Shown piece by piece: positions 1 to 7,992 of a stretch of DNA of 45,101 nucleotides; position 1 is the stretch's first letter, and each line of letters opens with the position of its first letter. The notes beneath the pieces are model-generated. The model saw only the letters and a program-made list of their open reading frames with translations. It was not told where the DNA came from and made no database searches. This DNA comes from Gammaproteobacteria bacterium (GTDB lineage: Bacteria > Pseudomonadota > Gammaproteobacteria > Chromatiales > Chromatiaceae): positions 311 to 45,411 of the forward strand of contig JAGRGP010000114.1 in NCBI GenBank assembly GCA_020445415.1, written 5' to 3'. Made by a program: the position numbers and the translations under genes.

Positions 1-299
1 ATGATGGCATTGCGCATCACCGGCAACCCGCCCATCACCGCGCATTGACCCACCGCCACCAGCACCTCACAGTTACGCCGGAACTCCTGGAGTGTGTGAA
101 CATTCTCCTCATTGCAGCATCCCCCTTCCACCAGTCCGAGATCGCAACGGCCCGTGAAGCGTTTCAGATCGTTGAGTGGCGAGCGATCGAACTCCACCTC
201 CTGTAACAAATCTAACAGTCGCTCGTCCATATCCAACAACGACATGTGGCAACCAAAGCAACCGGCCAGGGAGACCGTCGCGATACGCTTCTTTCTCAC
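1..299 (-). CDS. hoxY: NAD-reducing [NiFe]-hydrogenase small subunit HoxY (partial, N-terminal part)
   Basis: About 99 codons run off the left edge. The start is a GTG at 299 with AGGAG five bases upstream. It overlaps the hoxU stop by four bases (GTGA), so translation is probably coupled. The N-terminus carries LAGCFGCHMSLLD, the CxxC motif that binds the proximal [4Fe-4S] cluster in hydrogenase small subunits. A second cysteine pair (EGGCCNEEN) and VAVGQCAVMGGLP follow, as in HoxY and group 3 small subunits. In known Hox enzymes HoxY pairs with the NiFe subunit HoxH to oxidise or evolve H2 in the cytoplasm, passing electrons to the HoxFU diaphorase. hoxH would be expected beyond the left edge. 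Confidence 0.9.
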   Translation of the reverse strand, partial: MRKKRIATVSLAGCFGCHMSLLDMDERLLDLLQEVEFDRSPLNDLKRFTGRCDLGLVEGGCCNEENVHTLQEFRRNCEVLVAVGQCAVMGGLPVMRNAI

Positions 300-1018
300 G
301 GGGTCTCCTTTCGGCGGCGGCTGATCTGGTGGCCGATCGGATGTTGGTCAAATTCCCGCTTGCCAATGGGTGCGAAAAAGCCCCGCCCTTTCTGGATGAT
401 GCAACCTACCGGGCACGTGTTGATATTGATCGCCTTGTCATCGATGCTGGCATCGGTATCCGCGAGGTTGGCACCATTCACTCCCACTTTCTTGTGAATC
501 CCCCGGCCAACGTATTCGAACACGTTTTTGCCATCCACATCCCGGGACGCACGGATGCAACGCCCACAAAGAATGCACCGGTTGGTGTCGAGAACAATGT
601 CAGGGTGAGACGCATCCACCGGCCGCACCGGCTGTAGATAGGGGTATTTGGTTGCCTGGGTAATCCCCAGACGGTAACCCATCGCCTGCAACTCGCAACG
701 GCCGCTGGCCTCGCAGATCGGACACAGGTGATTACCCTCATGAAACAACATGCGTACCAGGTCGCGGCGGTAATTTCTAATCTCGTCGGTCTCACTCTCG
801 ACCACCGCGTCGGCAAGCGCGGGCTGGGTACAGGAGGCCACCGTGCGGCCGTTCATCTTCACCACGCAAACCCGGCAACTGCCTTGTGGTTTCAATCCCT
901 CCGTGTCGCACAATCGGGGGATATAGATTCCGGCCGCGTCTGCCGCCTTCATCACTGTCTGACCTGCGGCCGCTGTGACCTGCACACCATCGATGAAAAA
1001 TCTGATCGTATCTTCCAT
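296..1018 (-). CDS. hoxU: HoxU, diaphorase small subunit of NAD-linked hydrogenase
   Basis: The 240-residue protein is an iron-sulfur electron conduit homologous to the N-terminus of NuoG. Visible cluster ligands are a plant-type [2Fe-2S] set at about residues 36-62 (PRLCDTEG, GSCRVC, ASCTQ), the His/Cys set HEGNHLCPICEASGRC at about 92-107, and NRCILCGRCIRA with CPVGC at about 150-205. The ATG at 1018 is chosen over an upstream in-frame ATG because homology begins there and GGGAG lies just upstream. It starts four bases after the hoxF stop and overlaps hoxY. The role inferred from the family is to carry electrons between HoxYH and the flavin/NAD site of HoxF. Confidence 0.95.
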   Translation of the reverse strand: MEDTIRFFIDGVQVTAAAGQTVMKAADAAGIYIPRLCDTEGLKPQGSCRVCVVKMNGRTVASCTQPALADAVVESETDEIRNYRRDLVRMLFHEGNHLCPICEASGRCELQAMGYRLGITQATKYPYLQPVRPVDASHPDIVLDTNRCILCGRCIRASRDVDGKNVFEYVGRGIHKKVGVNGANLADTDASIDDKAININTCPVGCIIQKGRGFFAPIGKREFDQHPIGHQISRRRKETP

Positions 1019-1022
1019 GGTG

Positions 1023-2876
1023 TCACTCCCGGGGGCTGTCGTCGTAAGTAGGGTCATAGATCATGGAGCGCCGTTTGGCCAGGTGCCTGGATTCCTCCAA
1101 CGCCGACTGAATATCAAAGGCAGCCTGCATGCCGTCCTTGCTCTTCTTTAGCAGCGCGGCATAGACCAGGGGAAAGTTCTTCAAGGTAGTCAGCACCGGA
1201 TTAGGCGAGGTATGGCCAAGACCGCAACGGCTGGTTTCCGCGATAGTCCTGCCCAGCTCCCGCAGATAGTCCAGATCTTCGAGCTGACACAACCCCTGGC
1301 GGATCTTGTCGATGCGTTTTCTGAGAAAGACGTTACCCACCCGACAAGGGGTGCAATAACCACAGCTTTCGTCAATAAAAAAGTCCAGAAAATACTCAAC
1401 GATTTCCAGAATATTTCGGCGCGCCGAGAAAACCATGATCGAACCGCCGGTATGGAGATCCTCGTTACAGATACGGCGACCAAACTGGCTCATGTTGATC
1501 ATCTCGCCGCTGGCTCCTCCGATTTGCACCGCCGCCGCATCCTGGGCCCCCGCCAGTTCCAAAAGATTTTTTACGCTGATCCCAAACGGCAATTCGTAAA
1601 TCCCCGGCCGCTCACAATCACCGCTAACACTCAACAGCCGGGTCCCGCTGCTGCCCTCGGTACCTAAGGAGCGGAACCAGGCCGCGCCCTGATCCAGGAT
1701 ACGCGCCGCGCAACAAAAGGTTTCCACATTGTCCACGACCGTGGGACACCCGAGATATCCGGACTGCACCGGAAACGGCGGGCGGGTCTTCGGCTCGCCC
1801 CGCAACCCCTCGCAGGAACTGATCAGGGCACTTTCCTCGCCGCAGATGTAGGCTCCCGCCCCCAGTTGGATACGGATATCGAAATCGAACCCGCGGTGTC
1901 CGCCGATGGCGCTACCCAACAGTCCTTGCTTGCGACGGCTATCCAGAATCGACTGGAGATACTCCCTCAGATAAGCGTATTCATTCCGTAGGTAGATGAC
2001 CCCCTGCCCGGCGCTCACCGCGTAGGCGGCTAGCGTCATACCCTCTATCATCAATCCAGCCCGTTCCGTGAGCAGCACCCGGTCTTTGAAGGTGCCTGGC
2101 TCGCCCTCGTCCGCATTGCAGAAGATATAACGTTGGCTGGCCGGGGTCTCTGCCGCGATCCGCCATTTCTGTCCGGTAGGATATCCGGCACCGCCGCGCC
2201 CGGTGAGCCGCGCCCGGTCTATCTCATCAATGACGAGTTTGGGCGACCTGGCCAAGGCATTGTTAAGGCCGGCCTCCGGGCTAATCCCGGCCAGCAATAC
2301 CTCGCCGGTCAGCCTGATATTGTTGCGGACCATGGAGTGAATCAGCGGGTGCGTGTTGTTGCCGTCACCCAGGGGCAGCTCCAGCGCAGCCGGATCCACG
2401 CCGCTTACCAGCTGGTCGGCGATCGCTCGCGCGAACGGAACCGTGAGATTGGTTATCACCCGCCCGTTGAACAATCCCGCCGGCGCCTGATCGCTCATGC
2501 CGATACAGGGTGTGCACAGAAGCGAAAAACGGCCATCGGCGCTGGTCTCCCCCGGGCGCACCCCCAAGCTCTCGGCAAATACCCCCGCAATCTCCTCCAC
2601 ACCACTGTGACGGTCGATGATATCGTCACACAGGCGGATGGTTACCTCACCGAGCGGCTCGGTAGAGAAAAAGGCATAGAAACTTACCATTCCCTCTACC
2701 TCCACCCGGTAGCTGCCCACTTGCTCGGCAATGCTTGCCATTAGGGCGGGCTCAACACAGCGAAACCTGGACTGCACTGCCAACAGAATATCCAGGAGCC
2801 GAGTCCGATCGTTGCCGAACCGGGCGCAAATCTCGATCACCGCCTGTTTCTTGCTCTGCTCGATAGCCTGATTCAT
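1023..2876 (-). CDS. hoxF: HoxF, diaphorase large subunit (NuoE-NuoF fusion) of NAD-linked hydrogenase
   Basis: The protein has 617 residues, the usual size for HoxF with a fused NuoE-like N-terminus as in Ralstonia. Residues 1-165 are NuoE-like with [2Fe-2S] cysteines in LCDDIIDRHSG (about 82) and LLCTPCIGMSDQAP (about 120). The NuoF-like part carries the FMN/NAD motifs GRGGAGYPTGQKW and NADEGEPGTFKDR, then SCGYCTPCR (about 505) and CGLGH (about 550) for a [4Fe-4S] cluster. It reduces NAD+ with electrons from H2, or the reverse. It is the first gene of hoxFUY in this window. No separate hoxE is seen, consistent with the fusion. No strong ribosome site precedes the ATG. Confidence 0.95.
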   Translation of the reverse strand: MNQAIEQSKKQAVIEICARFGNDRTRLLDILLAVQSRFRCVEPALMASIAEQVGSYRVEVEGMVSFYAFFSTEPLGEVTIRLCDDIIDRHSGVEEIAGVFAESLGVRPGETSADGRFSLLCTPCIGMSDQAPAGLFNGRVITNLTVPFARAIADQLVSGVDPAALELPLGDGNNTHPLIHSMVRNNIRLTGEVLLAGISPEAGLNNALARSPKLVIDEIDRARLTGRGGAGYPTGQKWRIAAETPASQRYIFCNADEGEPGTFKDRVLLTERAGLMIEGMTLAAYAVSAGQGVIYLRNEYAYLREYLQSILDSRRKQGLLGSAIGGHRGFDFDIRIQLGAGAYICGEESALISSCEGLRGEPKTRPPFPVQSGYLGCPTVVDNVETFCCAARILDQGAAWFRSLGTEGSSGTRLLSVSGDCERPGIYELPFGISVKNLLELAGAQDAAAVQIGGASGEMINMSQFGRRICNEDLHTGGSIMVFSARRNILEIVEYFLDFFIDESCGYCTPCRVGNVFLRKRIDKIRQGLCQLEDLDYLRELGRTIAETSRCGLGHTSPNPVLTTLKNFPLVYAALLKKSKDGMQAAFDIQSALEESRHLAKRRSMIYDPTYDDSPRE

Positions 2877-3140
2877 ACTCGCCCGTGCTGTACTTGTCTG
2901 CCCCTGGCCATTGGTGGCTCAGTTTCGTGGTTTGTTGGTAAGCATAGTCCGACAACGGCAACGACGACATGATCCGGCTCAGTATCTACGCCCGTACCGC
3001 CCGCAGCCTGCCGTCCCATCCATTGTAGATCGGCGGTGGAATTATCGCCCGAACATAGCTCGCGGCTATTTCACTGTTATTGCACCCCCTGGCCACCCAG
3101 CTAGCTTGGGACCGGCCGGATCGGCGTATTCAGGATGACC
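2877..3140. other. Intergenic region upstream of hoxF
   Basis: These 264 bases between the hoxF start and the stop of the next gene should hold the hox promoter and leader. I see no clear -24/-12 or -35/-10 pair and no convincing ORF. Confidence 0.4.
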
Positions 3141-4553
3141 CTACTGACTGGTCAACAGTTGTTCGAAGAGCGCCGCATCATCAAAGTGACGTCTAGCGCC
3201 AAAGGCAATGGCATGGCGACCCCACTGGCGCATGGCCCCCGGAGATACGATACCGCTGGGCCAGAGTAACAGCCCTTCCAGCCGCTCACTGCCGTCAATC
3301 AATCCGTAAGGAGTTGAATAGAGGCTGCGGGACAGCTCCCCTGGAGCCCGGTGGCGCAAGCTGTCAAGGGGCCGCAACGCATAGGTCTTTGCCTCCGCTG
3401 GGGGTACTCCCCAGCGCAGTCCGATCAGCATGTGATCGCCGCTACTAATCGCCACGTGCAACCGCTCTCCCGGAGCTCGCCCCCGGGCCGGCGCGGGAAG
3501 CCACAAGGGGGGCTCGCCCAGTTCACCATCACCACGCGGGTGAAGCTTCCGGTCAAACAATACGACCACATGATAACAGCCGCAGGGGTGGATGCTATCC
3601 ACCACCATAGGCCGACCGTGCTGATCAAGGGTGAGGCGCAGGATCAGTCCATCCAACCGCCCCGAGTAGATATCCAGGGGAGCGACAGCCGGTCGCTCGT
3701 CAAACCACAGGAGGTAATTGAGTTGCAACAACATCTGCCCGCTCCACCGGGTATAGGACACGTGGCTGAAGGTCACCGGTTGTCGTGTCTCCACCGCCAC
3801 CTGCTCCGCCCGCCGTACCGGAATACCCGGAAGGTCGTGATCACCCAAGGTCTCAATCTCCCAGACCGGGGCGAAATGCGCGAGCAAACGGTCTCGCTGG
3901 AGATCGTCCAACCGGGGCAGCCCCAAGGGATTCCGGCGCACCGCTTCTCGCAGCCAAGTCGCGATCTCACTCGGCTCAAGCAGGTTGGGTGCCTGAAAAA
4001 CATAAGACCGCTGGGGGTGACTGGGTCCTTGCCGGAAGCGTTCTTCCAACTCGGCGTGTAGGCCGGCCAATCCCGACAGCATCAATTGTCGGCTGATGGG
4101 ATACAGCCCCAGTAGCCGATAGGCGGTTTGGTATTCTCCGGGGTAGGGGCGCGTTCCCAGCTCGCGTAAATAGTCCTCTCTACCGACGAGCTCGGACACC
4201 CCAGACTCCAGGCAGCCGTACAGGCGTTGAAGGTCGCGGCCGTCAGCCAGATTGGCGTGATCGGCAGCCAGTGCCGCTTTACCCTGCTCCAAGGCCAACT
4301 GCAGCCACGCCCGACGCCGTTCCTCGGTTTCCACTTCAGGCAACAAGCTCCACATCAACCGGTCAGCCCGCAAGTAAGGGTACTCGCCAACCGGTCGCGC
4401 CTGGACATCGGCAATCCCCTGCTGCACGGCAGCATCGTGCAGTGCCATCAATTGATGTTCGCAGGCGGCCATGGGCAACCGCTCCGATGGCATCAGGGTG
4501 CAGCCCCCAAAGATCAGGGGGAGCAGCATCAACAACAAGAACCGGGAGTACAT
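3141..4553 (-). CDS. Predicted outer-membrane lipoprotein of unknown function
   Basis: From the ATG at 4553 the protein has 470 residues. It begins MYSRFLLLMLLPLIFGGC, a signal peptide ending in a lipobox (IFGGC). An upstream in-frame ATG at 4658 would put 35 residues before the signal peptide and is less likely. The mature part is rich in Arg, Leu and Glu with no transmembrane helix. The middle contains a HPCGCYHVVVLFD stretch with paired cysteines. I do not recognise a domain. It is divergent from sixA with about 100 bases between. The signal peptide is seen directly; the envelope location is inferred, and the function is unknown. Confidence 0.7.
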   Translation of the reverse strand: MYSRFLLLMLLPLIFGGCTLMPSERLPMAACEHQLMALHDAAVQQGIADVQARPVGEYPYLRADRLMWSLLPEVETEERRRAWLQLALEQGKAALAADHANLADGRDLQRLYGCLESGVSELVGREDYLRELGTRPYPGEYQTAYRLLGLYPISRQLMLSGLAGLHAELEERFRQGPSHPQRSYVFQAPNLLEPSEIATWLREAVRRNPLGLPRLDDLQRDRLLAHFAPVWEIETLGDHDLPGIPVRRAEQVAVETRQPVTFSHVSYTRWSGQMLLQLNYLLWFDERPAVAPLDIYSGRLDGLILRLTLDQHGRPMVVDSIHPCGCYHVVVLFDRKLHPRGDGELGEPPLWLPAPARGRAPGERLHVAISSGDHMLIGLRWGVPPAEAKTYALRPLDSLRHRAPGELSRSLYSTPYGLIDGSERLEGLLLWPSGIVSPGAMRQWGRHAIAFGARRHFDDAALFEQLLTSQ

Positions 4554-4607
4554 GGGTAAGGATGCCTCGGCCGAGTATCTGCCCACCAATTTCCATGTGA
4601 CAAATAC

Positions 4608-4613
4608 TATAAT
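4608..4613 (+). promoter_or_regulatory. Candidate -10 box for sixA
   Basis: A perfect TATAAT lies 44 bases before the sixA ATG in an AT-rich patch of otherwise GC-rich DNA. No good -35 hexamer is found at 16-18 bases, so the call is tentative. Confidence 0.35.
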
Positions 4614-4656
4614 CGTAAACGATAGGATAAACCCACGCCGGCTAGGGAGGTAACCC

Positions 4657-5133
4657 ATGCGGCTCTACTTGGTCCAACACGGCGAGGCTGTAGCCGAGGC
4701 TACGGATCCCGATCGACCACTGACCCAGCGGGGACGGGATGAGGTACACCGGACTGCGGTGTGGCTCGGCCATTGCGGCGTTCAGGTCCAACGCGTGTTT
4801 CACAGCGGCAAAACCCGCGCCCGGCAAACAGCGGAGCTACTAGCGTCATCGGTCTGCCGAAAAACCGCCCCCCAAACCCTGAACGGCATTCGACCCAGGG
4901 ATGACTTGCCGCCTTTTTTGCAGGAGTTGAGCGGCTGGGACAAGGATACCCTGGTGGTGGGTCACTTGCCGTTTCTGGCCAAGGTGGTAACCCGCCTATT
5001 GTGTGACCGGGAACAAACCCCGTGGGTGACATTCACGCCCGGCACCCTCGTCTGTCTGGAGCGGGTGTCTGAAAACGGCTGGACGCTGCGCTGGATGCTA
5101 CCTCCCGAGCTTGCTCCGGCATGCCCCGGTTAG
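4657..5133 (+). CDS. sixA: Phosphohistidine phosphatase, SixA family
   Basis: The 158-residue protein belongs to the histidine phosphatase superfamily. The nucleophile motif is LVQHGEA at residues 5-11, with Gln in place of Arg of the RHG signature, a variant common in SixA-like proteins. FHSGKTRARQTAELL holds the second conserved Arg, and VVGHLPFLAKV near residue 107 holds the second catalytic His. AGGGAGG sits six bases before the ATG. SixA proteins remove phosphate from phosphohistidine, for example on His-phosphotransfer domains or NPr. The target here is unknown. It stands alone, convergent with the glycosyltransferase gene. Confidence 0.88.
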   Translation: MRLYLVQHGEAVAEATDPDRPLTQRGRDEVHRTAVWLGHCGVQVQRVFHSGKTRARQTAELLASSVCRKTAPQTLNGIRPRDDLPPFLQELSGWDKDTLVVGHLPFLAKVVTRLLCDREQTPWVTFTPGTLVCLERVSENGWTLRWMLPPELAPACPG

Positions 5134-5293
5134 ATGAAAGTCGCGCCGAACTCCCACCGTGTAGATATCGCCCTCGCCCAGATTGACGGTCACACCGGCC
5201 TCAGAGCCTGACCGGACCGGTATCGCATGGGAGGTGGACGAAAGTCTGACCGCGGACTCCCCAAGCACCGCGCGGCACCGTAAAAACCGCTTT

Positions 5294-6382
5294 TCACCGA
5301 TCGCGCGCCAGTTCACGGTAGATACCCAGGTTTCCTTCCACCATGACGTCAACGGAAAACTCACGGGCCATTAGTGCCCTACCGCCTTCCCCTAGACGAT
5401 CGGCCAGGCTCGAATCATCGAGCAAACGGCGGATGGCGGCAGCCAGGGCCTGGCTATCTCCCGGCGGCACCAGCAGACCGTTCTCACCATCCCGCACTGC
5501 CTCGGGCATGCCACCAGCACGACTCGCGATTACCGGGATACCGGCACTCGAGGCCTGCAACAACGCTACCCCTAACCCCTCCTTGAGCGAGGGAAGCACC
5601 ATTATCTCGAAACAGGGAAGGAGCCGCGGGAGGTCGTGCCGGAATCCCCCGAACACCACCCGCCCTTCCAACCCCAGGGAGATAAGCTGCTCGCGAAGCA
5701 CCTGTTCTTCCGGACCTTGCCCGAGAAGCAACAGGTACAACCCAGGATAATCATCGACCAAGCGGGCCAGGGCCTCAATGAGAAAGCGGTGCCCCTTGCG
5801 CGGGATCAGTTGGGCTACCGCGGCGATCACCCGAGCATGGCGGGGCAGGGAAAACGCCTGGAGAAACCAGTCACGCTCGCAGTCACCAGGCGGCATGGAA
5901 GAGGCCACGGCGCTGCGCACGCATACCACCCGAGCCGGGGATACCCCGGCCTCCAGCAACACCTCCCGAATGCCCTGGGAAATGGCTATCACCTTCTCGT
6001 AAAGCGGGTATTTCAGCCTTACCTGGAGCGGACTCTCCCGATTGTCCACTCGGCGCGAGAGCACCGCCGGGACTCCGCACCAGCGAGCGGCGATCCCGCC
6101 CATAATGTCGGCCCCCCGGCGACTGTGCAGATGCACGACATCGGGCCGCTCCCGGCGGATGATTGTGGCCAAGCGGAATGCCAAGCGCAGATCCAAATCA
6201 CCGGCCATGGGTACTGGGTAAACCTTTGCCAATCCGGCTTCAAGCCCCCTTTCGAGGGCGCTACCCGGCGGTACGACCAGCACGTTCTCCACTCCCCTGG
6301 CATGCAGCCCGGTAATTAGATAACGAACCTGCAGAGCTCCCCCGTAAAGAAAGCGTCCCGCCTCGACGTGAAGAATCTTCAT
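5294..6382 (-). CDS. Glycosyltransferase family 4 (GT-B fold)
   Basis: The 362-residue protein has the two Rossmann-like domains of GT-B enzymes. The N-terminal half has MKILHVEAGRFLYGGALQ and HLHSRRGADIMG; the C-terminal half has AAVAQLIPRKGHRFLIEAL and GLLVPPGD, which contact the nucleotide-sugar donor. The GT4 E-x7-E motif appears as EGLGVALLQA, so the second Glu is Gln. The product is probably a cytoplasmic enzyme transferring a sugar to a lipid or polysaccharide precursor. It stands alone with no other surface-polysaccharide genes nearby, so the acceptor cannot be deduced. Confidence 0.85.
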   Translation of the reverse strand: MKILHVEAGRFLYGGALQVRYLITGLHARGVENVLVVPPGSALERGLEAGLAKVYPVPMAGDLDLRLAFRLATIIRRERPDVVHLHSRRGADIMGGIAARWCGVPAVLSRRVDNRESPLQVRLKYPLYEKVIAISQGIREVLLEAGVSPARVVCVRSAVASSMPPGDCERDWFLQAFSLPRHARVIAAVAQLIPRKGHRFLIEALARLVDDYPGLYLLLLGQGPEEQVLREQLISLGLEGRVVFGGFRHDLPRLLPCFEIMVLPSLKEGLGVALLQASSAGIPVIASRAGGMPEAVRDGENGLLVPPGDSQALAAAIRRLLDDSSLADRLGEGGRALMAREFSVDVMVEGNLGIYRELARDR

Positions 6383-6568
6383 GGATAAGTTAACCCTGTT
6401 CGGTTACAACGGCCGCCCGGTGGCACCGACCGGAACATAGCGCCGGTTTGCGGGGGTGATTGTAACAGTGATTACCGGACAGAGTTTGGCCGCGCGAAAC
6501 CGAAGTAACCCGGCACGGTCGATAGGGGACATCCCCGCCGGTCGCCAAGCAACGGCAAGGATAGCCCC

Positions 6569-7855
6569 TCAGGACAACAGCGAGGCGTAATCCGACTCCA
6601 ATTGCTGAAAGTTCAACGCGGCGATAAAACGACTAAAGCTAAACCAAGACGCCAACCCCTTGATATCGGAGAAATGAGGGGGTATGAAACGAGGCGGCAT
6701 GACGATACCCTCCGCCATCAGCTGGTCGATGACCCGAATATCTTCGAGTTGAATCTTACCGATAAACAACAACGGTAATTTTTCGAGTTTCCCTCGGGCC
6801 ACCGCTAGCCGCATGAAATTGTAGGTCTGCACAAATCCCTTCATGTAGGAGATATCCTTACTGAAGGGTCTCCCATCCGGCGTACTGCCACGGAATACCC
6901 GGCTGGCTATCGCATAACTATCTTCCTCGTTCAATTCCTTGTCTCGTAGGTAATTGTAGATTTCGATGAAGTTTCCCCCCGCTTCCGCCAAGGTGATGGC
7001 TCGTACCCGATTGATCAGCCGGTACAGGCGGGATGGCGTGGAACGCAGAGTGATGATCTCGGTGAGCACCGCCAAACCCTCCTGGGTAACCGTGGTGGAT
7101 GGTTGTCCCTTACCCAGGAACGTGCAGTAAGGCTGGGCCATGCCATTCAACGTGGTACCAAGATGCACCCAGCCTTCATGGGCCTCCAGCACATCGATAT
7201 CGTTGTGGTTCAGCAGCGCCCCCCGGCGAATCTTGATGTAGTCGGTACCTGCCGCTGCATCGGCGGTAATACCGTCACTAATCATGACCCGGATGCCATC
7301 GTGGGGAAACACTCGGTTCATGCGTGCATTTAGCTCCGTCACCGCAGTCTCGGCATCGATCGTCTTGGGTGCCTCCTGAATGGCATCGTGACGGAGCAGG
7401 TTGATCAGCGTCTGTTCCATGGTGGTACCCAACTCGGCCACCGTGGGATCCCCCGCATGGAAGACATCCGAAGCCGAGCCGTAGAGTTCTTGTGATAGGT
7501 CCCCAAACTCATTGCAGCCACGTGCTTCGAGCATACGCACCACCATCTGATATTCCCGGCAAACACGCCGCATCATGCCGGTGACGGGACTGAGCTGACC
7601 CAGAGAGCGGTTAATGTCACGTTCGATCTCGTGGAACTCCCGGCGCTTCTGTATTGGCTCGAATCCCAGCGGACATTCATCACGATAGTAGTCCCTGCCG
7701 ACCGCAGGCATCACCCGACAGCCGCTGTTGAAAAAGGTCTCCTTGATGGACTGATTCCACTTGATCGCATCCAAGATTCGAATTGGCTTTTGAGCTTCGA
7801 CAATACGGTCGGAGATCTGCCTAACGGCTTCCAAATACTCGTGGGTGGCGGGCAT
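6569..7855 (-). CDS. QEGLA-motif (DUF1704) putative HExxxH metallopeptidase
   Basis: The 428-residue protein matches the 'flavohemoglobin expression-modulating QEGLA motif' family. The predicted zinc site is visible: HEGWVH (HExxxH) at about residues 226-231, and TQEGLA at about 257-262, whose Glu is the likely third ligand. The eukaryotic relatives MATCAP1/2 are tubulin carboxypeptidases with the same HExxxH layout, so peptidase activity is a reasonable inference; the bacterial substrate is unknown. The ATG at 7855 is preferred, but the frame stays open to 7966, which would leave only 26 bases to the divergent P-loop gene. No signal peptide is seen. Confidence 0.85.
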   Translation of the reverse strand: MPATHEYLEAVRQISDRIVEAQKPIRILDAIKWNQSIKETFFNSGCRVMPAVGRDYYRDECPLGFEPIQKRREFHEIERDINRSLGQLSPVTGMMRRVCREYQMVVRMLEARGCNEFGDLSQELYGSASDVFHAGDPTVAELGTTMEQTLINLLRHDAIQEAPKTIDAETAVTELNARMNRVFPHDGIRVMISDGITADAAAGTDYIKIRRGALLNHNDIDVLEAHEGWVHLGTTLNGMAQPYCTFLGKGQPSTTVTQEGLAVLTEIITLRSTPSRLYRLINRVRAITLAEAGGNFIEIYNYLRDKELNEEDSYAIASRVFRGSTPDGRPFSKDISYMKGFVQTYNFMRLAVARGKLEKLPLLFIGKIQLEDIRVIDQLMAEGIVMPPRFIPPHFSDIKGLASWFSFSRFIAALNFQQLESDYASLLS

Positions 7856-7992
7856 GACGGGTTCGACAAGACCATTCAACTGAGCGGTTAATGTATAGCA
7901 ATTCCGGCGGTGTGGATAGCTTCTCCCGCTAATGTCTGCATCGAGATACCCTGGGGTAACACGCAACCGTATCGGCGCGGTAAAATAGTGGA

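Noticed and set aside
5098..5364. Minus-strand ORF between sixA and the glycosyltransferase
   Set aside because: It overlaps the ends of both real genes. The middle part (GVTVNLGEGDIYTVGVRRDF) reads well, so a gene remnant is possible, but there is no start.
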